Below are positions 48,073 through 56,973 of a stretch of 64,000 nt of DNA, piece by piece. The stretch's first letter is position 1; each line of letters starts with the position of its first letter. The DNA is taken from contig CAVWSN010000038.1 in NCBI GenBank assembly GCA_963757815.1, forward strand, positions 104,510 through 168,509, given 5' to 3'. Position numbers and translations under genes: made by a program. The notes below the pieces were generated by a model. The model was not told the DNA's origin and ran no database searches. It saw nothing but the letters and a program-made list of their open reading frames with translations. Origin of the DNA: JACVRW01 sp963757815. Lineage in GTDB: Bacteria > Actinomycetota > Thermoleophilia > Solirubrobacterales > Thermoleophilaceae.

Positions 48073-48423
48073 GCGGGGCGCGCCAGGGCCCGCCGCTTCC
48101 CGTCTCCGCCGGCCGGGCCGGGGCTGGGGAAGGGGATGTGGACAGCGGCCGCTCTGATCCTCTCCTGCGAACAATCTTCGGCCAGTCCCGGACCCTCCCG
48201 AATCTTGATCGGCGCCGGGCGAGCCCAGCGCGGGATTCGGTGCCACCGTCCTGCCTTGTGGGTCTCCTGGCCCACCAATCCAGGATCGCTCGCGTTTTCC
48301 CGACACCGGCGGCCGAACGATCTTCGATCCCACCCGGCCAGGCGCGGCCGACGAACACCACCCCCTTACCCAGCCCATACGCGAGACCAACCCGGCGCCA
48401 CCAGTCGAGAGACGGGGCCGGGA
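48073..48423. other. Intergenic region of about 350 bp with a short hairpin element
   Basis: It separates the end of the inositol operon from the convergent ECF41 gene. No gene is supported, although one minus-strand frame stays open. It holds TGTGGG/CCCACC arms (48257-48276) followed by AATCCAGGATCG at 48277-48288, the same twelve bases that follow the hairpin at 33819-33852. Confidence 0.5.
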
Positions 48424-49347
48424 CTACTCGTCGCGGTCGCGCCTCCGCAGCACCTCGCGCACGTCGCCGACCGGGCCGACGTGGCCGAGCTTCTCGGGGT
48501 TGACCACCGAGCGCACCGCCTGGATGCGGCCGTCGGCGATGTCGAACACCATCACGCCGATAATCCTCCCCTGGGAGTCGAGCGTCAGGGCGCCCGGCTG
48601 GCCGTTGACCTCCACCGGCTGCAGATCGAAGCCGGTGCCGCGTTCCGCCGCGCGCGCCCAGGCCCCGAACGCCCGGACCACTCGCTTGCGCCCCACCAGC
48701 GGTCGCGCGAGCGCCGGGACGCGCCCGCCGCCGTCGCCGTGCAGCTCCACGTCCTCGGCGAGCAGCGACTCGAGCTCCTCGACCTCGCCGTTGCGGGCGG
48801 CGGCGATGAAGCGGCGCGCCAGCTCGTTGCGGAGCTCCGCCGAGGGCTCGTAGCGCGGCCGCCGCTCCTCGACGTGGCGGCGCGCCCGGGCGGTCAGCTG
48901 GCGGACGTTGTCCTCGCTCTTGCCCACGATCGCGGCGATTCGGTCGTAGGGGTAGTCGAACACCTCGCGCAGGAGGAAGGCGGCGCGCTGCTCGGGCGAG
49001 AGGCTCTCGAGCACCACGAGGAACGCGAACGACAGCGAGTCCGCGAGCTCCGCCTCCCATGCCGGGTCGCCCTCCTCCGCGGCGACGAGCGGCTCGGGCA
49101 GCCACTCGCCGGTGTAGGTCTCGCGCCGGACCCGCGCGGAGCGCAGCTGGTCGATGGCGAGCCGAGTCACCACGGTCGAGACGTACGCCCGCGGTGACTC
49201 GATCCGCTCGCCCGACTCGAGCGTGCGATGGAGGCGGAGGAGGCCCTCCTGCACGACGTCCTCCGCCTCGCTCACGCTGCCGAGCATCCGGTACGCGATC
49301 GCGAACGCCGGCGGCCGCAGCTCCTCGAACAGGTCCGTGCTCGCCAT
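48424..49347 (-). CDS. ECF41-group sigma factor with SnoaL-like C-terminal extension
   Basis: A 307-residue protein. Region 2 is FAIAYRMLGSVSEAEDVVQE, region 4 LSPEQRAAFLLREVFDYPYD. The linker has EWLPEPLV and the C-terminal extension ends with VVNPEKLGHVG; WLPEP and NPDKL-like motifs are hallmarks of ECF41, where the extension replaces an anti-sigma factor. ECF41 genes normally sit beside their target oxidoreductase; the next gene upstream (ending three bases before this start) is one. Confidence 0.9.
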   Translation of the reverse strand: MASTDLFEELRPPAFAIAYRMLGSVSEAEDVVQEGLLRLHRTLESGERIESPRAYVSTVVTRLAIDQLRSARVRRETYTGEWLPEPLVAAEEGDPAWEAELADSLSFAFLVVLESLSPEQRAAFLLREVFDYPYDRIAAIVGKSEDNVRQLTARARRHVEERRPRYEPSAELRNELARRFIAAARNGEVEELESLLAEDVELHGDGGGRVPALARPLVGRKRVVRAFGAWARAAERGTGFDLQPVEVNGQPGALTLDSQGRIIGVMVFDIADGRIQAVRSVVNPEKLGHVGPVGDVREVLRRRDRDE

Positions 49348-49350
49348 GGC

Positions 49351-50298
49351 TCAGCCGAGCCCCTTCGCGAAGCCCTCGCGCCAGCTCGGATAGCGCGGCT
49401 GCCAGCCGAGCTCGCGCTTCGCCTTCTTGTTCGACGAGCCACGCAACTCGGACATCATGACTGCCACCACGTCGCCCCCGGCGAGCCGAGCGAGCCAGAG
49501 CGGGACGTGCCGGGGCGGCTTGGCGCCGATCGCCTTCGCGAGCTCCGGCAGCCAGTCGGAGACCGGCGCCGGCTCGTCGTCGACCACGTTGTAGATGCCG
49601 CGCGCGCCGTGCTCGATCGCCTCGACGGTGGCGGCCGCCGCGTCCTCGACGTGGATGAACGACCACACGCCGCTCCCCTTGCCCGCGAGCGGGAGCTTGC
49701 GCTGGCGGATCATCTCGATCTGCTCGCCGAGCGGATTGAGCCCGATCGACGTCCCGGGGCCGTAGAAACCGCCGTAGCGCAGCGCGATGCCCTCGGTCCA
49801 CTCGGCCTCTGTGACAGCCCGCTCGAGGTACTTGATCGCCTCGAGCGTCGTGCGGACCTGCGTGGGCGGTGTCGTGTCGAGCGGGTCGTCCTCGCTCTTC
49901 ACAGGTCCGCCCGTGCGGGCGTAGGGCCACGGGGCGTAGCTCTGCGCGACGAAGCGCTTGATCCCCACCGCGCGTCCGGCGGCGAGCAGGTGGTCGGTGC
50001 CCTCGGTACGCAGCCGGTTGGTGCCGGCGAAGGCGCGCTCCATACGGCGCGGGTTGAACGAGGCGTCGATCGCGGTCATCTGGTGGACGATCACGTCCGG
50101 CTCGGCCTCCGCGACCGCTCGCGCGACCGCGTCGGGATCCAGGGCGTCCGCGACCACAGGGCGGGCGCCGAGATCGCGCAGGACATCCTGCTTCGACTCG
50201 CTGCGCGTCATCCCGACCACCTCGTGCCCACGCCTGACGAGCTGGGCGACCAGCGGCCGGCCCAGTGCTCCGGTTGCGCCTGCGATGAAGATCTTCAT
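49351..50298 (-). CDS. NAD(P)-dependent epimerase/oxidoreductase, likely ECF41 target
   Basis: A 315-residue extended SDR: MKIFIAGATGALGRPLVAQL (NAD(P) binding), DVIVHQMTAIDASF, IALRYGGFYGPGTSIGLNPL and FIHVEDAAAATVEAIEHGA. AAAGGAG lies seven bases before the ATG, which marks the true start although the frame is open to 50724. It is likely co-transcribed with the ECF41 sigma factor. The substrate is unknown. Confidence 0.88.
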   Translation of the reverse strand: MKIFIAGATGALGRPLVAQLVRRGHEVVGMTRSESKQDVLRDLGARPVVADALDPDAVARAVAEAEPDVIVHQMTAIDASFNPRRMERAFAGTNRLRTEGTDHLLAAGRAVGIKRFVAQSYAPWPYARTGGPVKSEDDPLDTTPPTQVRTTLEAIKYLERAVTEAEWTEGIALRYGGFYGPGTSIGLNPLGEQIEMIRQRKLPLAGKGSGVWSFIHVEDAAAATVEAIEHGARGIYNVVDDEPAPVSDWLPELAKAIGAKPPRHVPLWLARLAGGDVVAVMMSELRGSSNKKAKRELGWQPRYPSWREGFAKGLG

Positions 50299-50392
50299 AA
50301 CGGCTCCTTTCTCGTTCATGTACCCCCTGGACGAGACAGCCGCTCCCCCTGTGACAGCGTTTTTCGCCGCCCCAGCCGGGTACCGGTCAGAC

Positions 50393-50733
50393 ATGCCACC
50401 TCGCGGAGTCAAGAAGGGCACCAAGCGGGCCCGGCAGTACGAGAAGATCAAGAAGAGCCAGAAGCAGCAGGGCGCTCCGAGAGCCGCGCCGAGGAGATCG
50501 CGGCGCGCACCGTCAACAAGGAGCGCGCCCGCAGCGGCGAGTCGCGCACGCGCTCGCGGACCTCGACGCAGGACATCTCTCGGGTCGCCGCGGCGGCAAG
50601 CGCTCCGGCAAGTCCGGCCCGAAGGGGCGCACACGCGACCAGCTCTACAACGAGGCCAAGAAGCTCGGCATCGAGGGCCGCTCGCGCATGAACAAGTCCC
50701 AGCTGCAGGGGCCGTCAGCGCCAAGAAGGCTAG
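50393..50733 (+). CDS. Small basic protein with a Rho_N/SAP-like C-terminus, several frameshifts
   Basis: About 110 residues after joining pieces in three frames: MPPRGVKKGTKRARQYEKIK, then SESRAEEIAARTVNKERARS, then GGKRSGKSGPKGRTRDQLYN and EAKKLGIEGRSRMNKSQLQ, then GAVSAKKARRG. It is very Lys/Arg-rich. The first part is like small proteins annotated as plasmid stabilisation proteins; the last is a short Rho_N-like helix pair, which often binds nucleic acid. The exact end is not certain. It is divergent from the oxidoreductase. Confidence 0.6.
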
Positions 50734-50740
50734 GCGCGGC

Positions 50741-51520
50741 TCAGCCCAGCTCGGCCACCAGGTCGGCCACCGAGTCGACGATCCGCGACGCCTTGAACGG
50801 ATGCCGCTCGGCGTCCTCGCGCGAGGTCACGCCGGTCAACACGAGGACGGTCTCCATCCCGGCTTCGAGGCCCGAAACGATGTCGGTGTCCATGCGGTCG
50901 CCGATCATCACCGTGCTCTCCGAGTGAGCGTCGATGGCATTCAGCGCCGAGCGCATCATCAGCGGGTTCGGTTTGCCGACGTAGTAGGGGGCGACGCCCG
51001 TTGCGCGGCTGATGAGCGCCGCCACCGACCCGGTCGCGGGCGTGGGGCCGTCGGGTGAGGGGCCGATGTTGTCGGGGTTCGTCGCGATGAAGCGGGCGCC
51101 CGCACTGATCAGCTGGATCGCGCGAGTGATGCGTTCGAAGCTGTAGGTGCGCGTCTCGCCGAGGACCACGTAGTCGGGATCGCGATCGGTGATCGTGTAG
51201 CCGCTCGCGTGCAGGGCCGTGGTCAGGCCGGTCTCGCCGACGACGAAGGCGGAGCCGCCCGGCCGCTGGTCCTCGAGGAAGCGGGCGGTGGCGAGCGCCG
51301 AGGTCCAGATCGCCTCCTCCGGCAGGTCGAGGCCGCTGCGCCTGAGCCGGGCGCGGAGGTCGCGGTTCGTGTACATCGAGTTGTTGGTCAGGACGAGGAA
51401 GGGGATGGCGAGCTCGGTCAGGCGGGCGATGAACTCGGGGGCGCCCGGGATCGCCTGCTCCTCGGTGACGAGCACCCCGTCCATGTCCATCAGCCAGGAG
51501 CTGATCTCGCGGCGGCCCAT
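50741..51520 (-). CDS. NagD-like HAD-IIA phosphatase
   Basis: A 259-residue protein. HAD motif I is SWLMDMDGVLVTEEQAIPGA, motif II LVLTNNSMYTNRDL, and motifs III/IV YYVGKPNPLMMRSAL with VMIGDRMDTDIVSGLEAGM. It hydrolyses phosphate esters in the cytoplasm; the substrate is not defined. It is followed on the same strand by the end of the VOC gene 11 bp upstream. Confidence 0.9.
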   Translation of the reverse strand: MGRREISSWLMDMDGVLVTEEQAIPGAPEFIARLTELAIPFLVLTNNSMYTNRDLRARLRRSGLDLPEEAIWTSALATARFLEDQRPGGSAFVVGETGLTTALHASGYTITDRDPDYVVLGETRTYSFERITRAIQLISAGARFIATNPDNIGPSPDGPTPATGSVAALISRATGVAPYYVGKPNPLMMRSALNAIDAHSESTVMIGDRMDTDIVSGLEAGMETVLVLTGVTSREDAERHPFKASRIVDSVADLVAELG

Positions 51521-51531
51521 GGCCGCGGAGA

Positions 51532-51924
51532 CTACGCGGCCGGCTGGATCAGATCCCAGCGGTTCCCGAACGGGTCCTTGAAGACTGCGACCGTTCCGTA
51601 CGCCTCGTCTCGCGGCTCCTCGGTGAACTCCACGCCCGCCGCAACGTAGCGGGCATGATCGCCTTCGAAGTCGTCCGTCTCGAGAAAGAGGAACACCCGC
51701 CCGCCGGCCTGACCGCCGATCCGCTGCGACTGCTCCTCGGATGCCGCTCGCGCAAGCAGCACGGCCGTGCCCGCCGCGCCGCGCGGCCGGACCAGGACCC
51801 AGCGCTTGCCGTCGGCGAGCGCCTTGTCCTCGACGAGCTCGAAACCCAGGACGCCGCAGAAGTACGAGATCGCCGCGTCGTAATCCGGGACGAGCAGGGT
51901 CACCGCGCCGATGTGCTGTGGCAC
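51532..51924 (-). CDS. Single-domain VOC protein
   Basis: A 130-residue protein: HIGAVTLLVPDYDAAISYFC opens it, and VAVFKDPFGNRWDLIQPAA with the metal-site Asp/Asn region closes it. It belongs to the glyoxalase/bleomycin-resistance fold; the substrate is unknown. Seven bases separate it from the quinone oxidoreductase gene upstream, so the two are likely co-transcribed. Confidence 0.85.
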   Translation of the reverse strand: MPQHIGAVTLLVPDYDAAISYFCGVLGFELVEDKALADGKRWVLVRPRGAAGTAVLLARAASEEQSQRIGGQAGGRVFLFLETDDFEGDHARYVAAGVEFTEEPRDEAYGTVAVFKDPFGNRWDLIQPAA

Positions 51925-51931
51925 GGAACCC

Positions 51932-52918
51932 TCAGCGCACGTCGAGCACGACCTTGCCGGTCGCGCCGCGCGAGTCGATCAGCTCGAGCGCGTCCGCCGC
52001 CTGCTCGAGGGGGAAGCGCGCGCCCACGATCGGCTTCACGTAGCCCTGCTCGGCGAGGCGAGCCACCGCCGCGCCGATCTCGCGATTCACGTCCGGCTTC
52101 CCCATCACGTAGGCGCCCCAGCCGGCGCCCACCACATCGAGGTTGTTCAGCAGCAGCCGGTTGACGCGCACCTCGGGAATCGAGCCGCCCGTGAAGCCGA
52201 CGACGACGCAGCGGCCGTTCTCGCGCAGGGAGCGCAGGCTGTCGGTGAAGCGCTCGCCGCCGACCGGGTCGATCACGATGTCGACGCCGCCACCGGAGAG
52301 CTCCTTCGCCTCGTCCTTCCAGGGGCCGTCGGAACGCACCACCTCGTCTGCGCCTGCCTCGCGCGCCACGCGCTCCTTCTCGTCGCTCGACACCACGGCG
52401 ATCGTCCGTCCCCCGAGCCCTCTCGCGATCTGAAGCGCGGCGGTGCCGACGCCGCCGGCCGCGCCGTGCACGAGCACCGTCTCGCCCTCGCTGTAGCGGC
52501 CGCGCATCACGAGCGCGAAGTAGGCGGTGTGGTAGTTGAGGACGAGGCTCGCCCCCTGGGCGAAGTCGAGCCCGTCCGGCAGGGGGAAGGTGAGGAACTC
52601 GGGCGCGACCGCGGTCTCGGCGAAGCCGCCGAGCATGCAGAAGGCGGCCACCCGCTCGCCCTCGGCAAGGCCGGTCCCATCGGGGGCGCTCGCCACGACG
52701 CCGCCCACCTCGCTGCCGGGCACGAATGGCAGCTCGGGCTTGATCTGGTACTCGCCGCGCGTCTGGAGCACCTCGGGGAACGACACACCCGCGGCGTGCA
52801 CGTCGACGAGCACGCCGTTCCCCGGTGTCAGCACGTGCGACGGCTGCGGCTCAGGGAGGTCGACGAGGGACAGCGCCGAGCGCGGGCCGCTCAGCTCGGT
52901 GATCTGGACCGCCCTCAT
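51932..52918 (-). CDS. NADPH:quinone oxidoreductase-like MDR protein
   Basis: A 328-residue zinc-free medium-chain reductase: MRAVQITELSGPRSALSLVD, VPGSEVGGVVASAPDGTG, NADPH-binding VLVHGAAGGVGTAALQIARG and IDPVGGERFTDSLRSL. It transfers electrons from NADPH to quinones or enones. It lies in a minus-strand run with the GFA gene (12 bp upstream) and the VOC gene downstream. Confidence 0.9.
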   Translation of the reverse strand: MRAVQITELSGPRSALSLVDLPEPQPSHVLTPGNGVLVDVHAAGVSFPEVLQTRGEYQIKPELPFVPGSEVGGVVASAPDGTGLAEGERVAAFCMLGGFAETAVAPEFLTFPLPDGLDFAQGASLVLNYHTAYFALVMRGRYSEGETVLVHGAAGGVGTAALQIARGLGGRTIAVVSSDEKERVAREAGADEVVRSDGPWKDEAKELSGGGVDIVIDPVGGERFTDSLRSLRENGRCVVVGFTGGSIPEVRVNRLLLNNLDVVGAGWGAYVMGKPDVNREIGAAVARLAEQGYVKPIVGARFPLEQAADALELIDSRGATGKVVLDVR

Positions 52919-52930
52919 CGGGCGGGCATC

Positions 52931-53296
52931 CTAATCGAGGTCGTAGTAGTCGCTCGCCTGCTCGGTGTAGATCTGCTCCACGATCCTCAGCCCCGTGGGC
53001 GGGTCGAGCGTGCCGGCCGAGATGCTGATCGTGTCCCGGCCGGGGGCGTCCCAGAACAGGCTCGACCCGCACTCGCCGCAGAAGCCGCGGCTGGCGTGAG
53101 CGTCGCTGTCCGGGCTCTTGAACCAGCGCAGCGGACCGTCCTCGACGAGGCGCAGCTGCGCGCGCGGAGCCGACGTCATCGCGCAGACATGCCCGTGCCA
53201 GCGCCGGCAGTCCACGCAGTGGCAGAGCTCGACTCCGCGAAGCTCGCCGTCGACCTCATACCTGACAGCGCCGCAATGGCAGCGACCGGTGGCCAT
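52931..53296 (-). CDS. GFA-family zinc protein
   Basis: About 121 residues. Zinc ligands are in TGRCHCGAVRYEVDG, LCHCVDCRRWHG and GFCGECGSSLFWDAPG, the fold of glutathione-dependent formaldehyde-activating-type proteins. ATG 53296 (MATGRCHCG) starts the conserved part; ATG 53332 would overlap the divergent gene. Enzyme activity is not established for most members. Confidence 0.88.
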   Translation of the reverse strand: MATGRCHCGAVRYEVDGELRGVELCHCVDCRRWHGHVCAMTSAPRAQLRLVEDGPLRWFKSPDSDAHASRGFCGECGSSLFWDAPGRDTISISAGTLDPPTGLRIVEQIYTEQASDYYDLD

Positions 53297-53330
53297 CCAC
53301 GGAATATGCCATGAGCGGTAGCGTGGCGGC

Positions 53331-53891
53331 ATGGAAACGGTGTCCTTCCGCCGCATGGACGAGGCGACGAGCGAGGACTACGAGATCCTCGCCCGTCACG
53401 AGGAGACGATGCTGAAGGCGCTCCCCGAGCGGCTGCTGGAGGCTGTCGAGGCCCTCGACGAGTCGTTCGGCGGTTACCAGGTCACCCGCAAGGAGCACTC
53501 GCTGCAGTCCGCCACGCGCGCCTACCGTGACGGCCGCGGCGAGGAGTACGTCGTGGCCGCGCTCCTGCACGACGTCGGCGACGTGCTGGCGCCTCACACT
53601 CACGGCGAGATGATGGATGCGGTGCTGAAGCCCTTCGTGGCAGAGGACATCCGCTGGGTCGTGTCCCACCACGGTGTCTTCCAGCAGTACTACTACGGGC
53701 ACCTGGTCGGGGGCGACCGGAACGCGCGCGACCGCTACCGGGACCATCCCCACTTCGACGCCTGCGCCGAGTTCTGCGAGCTCTACGACCAGAACTGCTT
53801 CGATCCGGACTACGAATCCCTGCCGCTCGAGTTCTTCGAGCCGATCGTGCGCAGGGTGTTCGCCGAGCCGCGCTACCTCGACCGCGGCTGA
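53331..53891 (+). CDS. HD-domain protein resembling PhnZ/MIOX diiron oxygenases
   Basis: A 186-residue protein. TRKEHSLQSATRA and VAALLHDVGDVLAPHTHGE give an EHxLQ motif, an HD pair and a later His; VVSHHGVFQQYYYG follows with more His, and an Asp lies in CELYDQNCFDPDY. The EHxLQ-HD layout is closer to PhnZ/inositol-oxygenase-type mixed-valent diiron enzymes than to plain phosphohydrolases. The activity is unproven. Confidence 0.75.
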   Translation: METVSFRRMDEATSEDYEILARHEETMLKALPERLLEAVEALDESFGGYQVTRKEHSLQSATRAYRDGRGEEYVVAALLHDVGDVLAPHTHGEMMDAVLKPFVAEDIRWVVSHHGVFQQYYYGHLVGGDRNARDRYRDHPHFDACAEFCELYDQNCFDPDYESLPLEFFEPIVRRVFAEPRYLDRG

Positions 53892-53897
53892 GCGAAG

Positions 53898-53925
53898 AGG
53901 AGCCCCGCCAGGGCGGGGCCCTCCT
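53898..53925. terminator. Hairpin between convergent HD-domain and binding-protein genes
   Basis: AGGAGCCCCGCC (53898-53909) pairs with GGCGGGGCCCTCCT (53912-53925) with one bulge. It lies between stops at 53891 and 53953 and can serve both strands. Confidence 0.65.
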
Positions 53926-53952
53926 GTCACGCGGGTGTCCGGCTGAGCAGCG

Positions 53953-54963
53953 CTACTGCAGCCAGGCGTCCACCTTGTCCCTGTTGTCGGCGACCCAGTC
54001 CTGGCCGGCCTTGTCGGGATCGACCTTGTCGCCCGCGATCGCCTTGGCAACCTGCTCCTGATCCTCGTTGGTGAGCTTCATCTTCTTCAGCACGTCGTAG
54101 GCGGGCGAGCCGCTGTCGGCGAACTTCTTGCTGAAGAGCTTGTTGATGATCGTGATGTCGTACTCGCACTTGTACTGCGCGGGATCGCCGCCCGCCTTGG
54201 CGTCGTCCGCGCAATCAGTGCCCTCCTTGCGCGGCGGCAGCTCGACCTCGGCGAGGTCGTATTGCTGGTTGAGGAACTGCGGCGTGTACCAGTAGAACAG
54301 CACCGGCTTCTCCTGCTTGTACAGCTGGCTCCAGCGCGCGACCTGGGCCGGCTCGGCGCCGGCGGTCACGTGCTTGAGGTTGAGGTCGAGCGCCTCGATC
54401 AGCTCCTTGTCCTTCTGCACGTAGGACGGGTCACCGCCGAGGAACATGCCCTGGTCACCCGACTCGGGCGTCTTGAAGAGATCCTCGTTGCCCTTGAGGC
54501 CCTCCCAGGTCTTGAACTCAGGGTTCTCGTCCATCAGGTACTTGGGGATGAACCAGCCGATGTGGCCCTCGACGCCGAGCGGGCCGCCCATCACCACGGT
54601 GCCGGCATCCTCGATGTACTTCTTGTACTCGTCGACGTGCTGCCAGTCCTCGAGCACCGCGTCGACCTTCCCGTCCGCCATCGCCTGGAAGACCGGAATC
54701 TCGACGATCTTGGTGATCTCGACCTCGCAGCCGAGATCCTCCTCGAGCACGGCCTTGGCGATGTAGGTGTTGGCCGTCGAGCCGGCCCAGGCCTGCTCGT
54801 TCAGCACGACCTTGCCGCAGTCGGCCTGGGCGGCCTCTCCTCCTCCGCCTCCGCCTCCCGATGGCTCCTCGTCCTTCTCCTCTCCGCACGCCACGGCGAA
54901 CAGCGCCACCACCAGCGTCAGCGCCGCAACCAGCACCGCGTGTGCGAGCCTCTTGCCCTTCAT
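53953..54963 (-). CDS. Glycine betaine/choline-type ABC substrate-binding lipoprotein (OpuAC)
   Basis: A 336-residue protein with a lipoprotein signal ending VALFAVACGEE, a Gly linker, then the OpuAC domain: KVVLNEQAWAGSTANTYIAK, GKVDAVLEDWQHVDEY, GHIGWFIPKYLMDENPEF and VLFYWYTPQFLNQQYDLAEV. Trp/Tyr residues of this family form an aromatic cage for quaternary amines. It has its own GGAGG and ATG at 54963, but as read it is in one frame with the permease before it and no stop between. Confidence 0.9.
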   Translation of the reverse strand: MKGKRLAHAVLVAALTLVVALFAVACGEEKDEEPSGGGGGGGEAAQADCGKVVLNEQAWAGSTANTYIAKAVLEEDLGCEVEITKIVEIPVFQAMADGKVDAVLEDWQHVDEYKKYIEDAGTVVMGGPLGVEGHIGWFIPKYLMDENPEFKTWEGLKGNEDLFKTPESGDQGMFLGGDPSYVQKDKELIEALDLNLKHVTAGAEPAQVARWSQLYKQEKPVLFYWYTPQFLNQQYDLAEVELPPRKEGTDCADDAKAGGDPAQYKCEYDITIINKLFSKKFADSGSPAYDVLKKMKLTNEDQEQVAKAIAGDKVDPDKAGQDWVADNRDKVDAWLQ

Positions 54964-56973
54964 CAGGCATTCCCTCCTGTTTGGTGTCTGAACCTTGCGT
55001 GGCCCCTGCGTCACTCGGTCGAGCGCGATACCGAGCGCCAGGATCGCAAGCGACGCGACCACTCCCTCTCCGAACTCATTGCGCTGCAGACCGCGCGCGA
55101 TCATGTCCCCGAGCGCCCCCGATCCAACCAGCCCGCCGATCACCACCACGGCGAGCACCAAGATGATCCCCTGGTTGACGCCGAGCATGATCGAGTCGCG
55201 CGCGAGCGGCAGCTTGACCTTGGCCAGCACCTGCGTCCGCGACGCTCCGAACGCCGAAGCGGCCTCGACCGCCGCCGGCGGCACGGTGCGCAGGCCGTTC
55301 GTGACGAGCCGTATCACAACGGGGATCGCGTAGAGCACCGACGCGACAACGCCGGGGATCCGCGACACCGGCATCAGATAGATGAACGGGATGATGTACA
55401 CGAGCTGTGGCAGCGTTTGCAGCGTGTCGAGCAGCGGCCGCAGCAGGCGCTCGACGCGCGGGCTCTCGGCCGCCCAGATGCCGATTGCGATCCCGAACAC
55501 GACCGCCAGCGCCGTGGCCACGAGCACCTGAGAGGCGGTGTCCATGGCCGGCTCCCAGACCCCCATGACCCCGATCGCGGCCAGCATCACCAGCGCCGTG
55601 ATCGCCGGGCGCATGCCGCTGATCACGAACGCGATCGCGGTGAGGCCCGCGAGCACGATGAACCAGGGCGTCTCGACGAGCACGGCCCGAAGCGGCTCGA
55701 GCAGGTACTCGAGCAGGAAATTGCCCACCGGCTCGGTGATCCCGAAGATGAACGAGCTCGGGTCCTGCACGTAGTCGAGCACGTCCTGGATCCAGCCGAG
55801 CAGCGTGTCCTCGATCGTGGCCGTATAGACCGTGGTCGCGGTCTCGAACTCGTCCGGGTAGATGCTGTCGGCGCCGAGCGCGCGGGCCACGAGCACAATC
55901 GCGGCGATGGCGGCGAAGGTCGCCACGGTGCGACGGCGCGCCCGGCGCCGGGCCCGCCCGATGAGATGCCGGCGAGTGGGGTCGGTGCGGTCGGCAATCG
56001 CGGCTGTGGAGCGGTCCAATGCGATCGCCATGATCACGATCGCGATGCCGGCGAGGATGGCGAGGGCGGGGTTCGAGTACAGCCCGTTCGTGACCACGTC
56101 GCCGAGCCCCCGCCCGCCGATCAGCCCGGCGATGACCACGAGCGACAGGGCGAACATGATCGTCTGGTTGATCGACAGGAGCAACTGACGGCGCGCCAGC
56201 GGGAGCTGGACCTTGAAGAGCGTCTGGGCGGACGTCGAGCCGAAGGCGCGCGCCGCCTCGACGGAATCGGCCGTGACCCCGCGGATGCCGAGCGCAGTGA
56301 TGCGAACGGCGGGCGGGATGGCATAGATCATCGTGCAGATCACCGCCGCCGCCGGCCCGACCGAGAACAGGATCACGATCGGCATCAGGTAGGCGAAGGC
56401 CGGCACGATCTGCATCGCGTCGAGCACCGGCGTGATGCCCCGGTAGAAGCCCTCCGAGCGGCCCGCGATCACCCCGAACGGCACCCCGATCGCCAGTGAC
56501 AGGAGCACCGCCGCCGACATCAACGCGAGGGTCTGGATGCTCTCCTCCCAGAGCCCCATGAGCGCGAACGAGACAAAGGCAGCGGCGACGATGAGCGCCG
56601 CACGCCAGCCGCCGAAGCGCAGCACGATAAGGACGGACGCCGCAATCGTGCCGACCCAGGTGAGCCACAGCAGGAAGTCGTTGAGAGCCGTGACGAGCCA
56701 CTCGGCAAACGCGCGGAAGCCGTCGAAGATGGCGAAGATGAGGTTCGGGTTTTCCGCCGTGCGCTGCTCGAGGAGCCAGGTCTGGAGGTCGTCGAGCCGC
56801 TCGGGAAGCTCCACCCAGGTCAGCGATACCGGCCACGGGAACTCGTCGCGAAACAGCGCGAAGCCGACCAGCATCAGCAGGACGATTCCGGCCACCTGCA
56901 CCGGCCGCCCGCGCCAGCGAGTGCTGGGCGCGAAGGCCGCAGGGGCCGCAAGCCTGCCGTCAGCTACCGCCAC
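54964..56973 (-). CDS. Glycine betaine/choline ABC permease, two permease domains in one chain
   Basis: About 670 residues holding two BPD_transp_1 domains in tandem. The first has the EAA loop near AARAFGSTSAQTLFKVQLPL and ends LAILAGIAIVIMAIALDRST; the second has EAASAFGASRTQVLAKVKLP and ends LAILALGIALDRVTQG. GTG 56973 overlaps the end of the ATPase gene by 14 bp. No stop separates it from the binding-protein frame; a single extra base near 54980-55010 would hide a TGATG overlap. Either that, or it is a true permease-receptor fusion as in OpuA systems. Confidence 0.85.
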
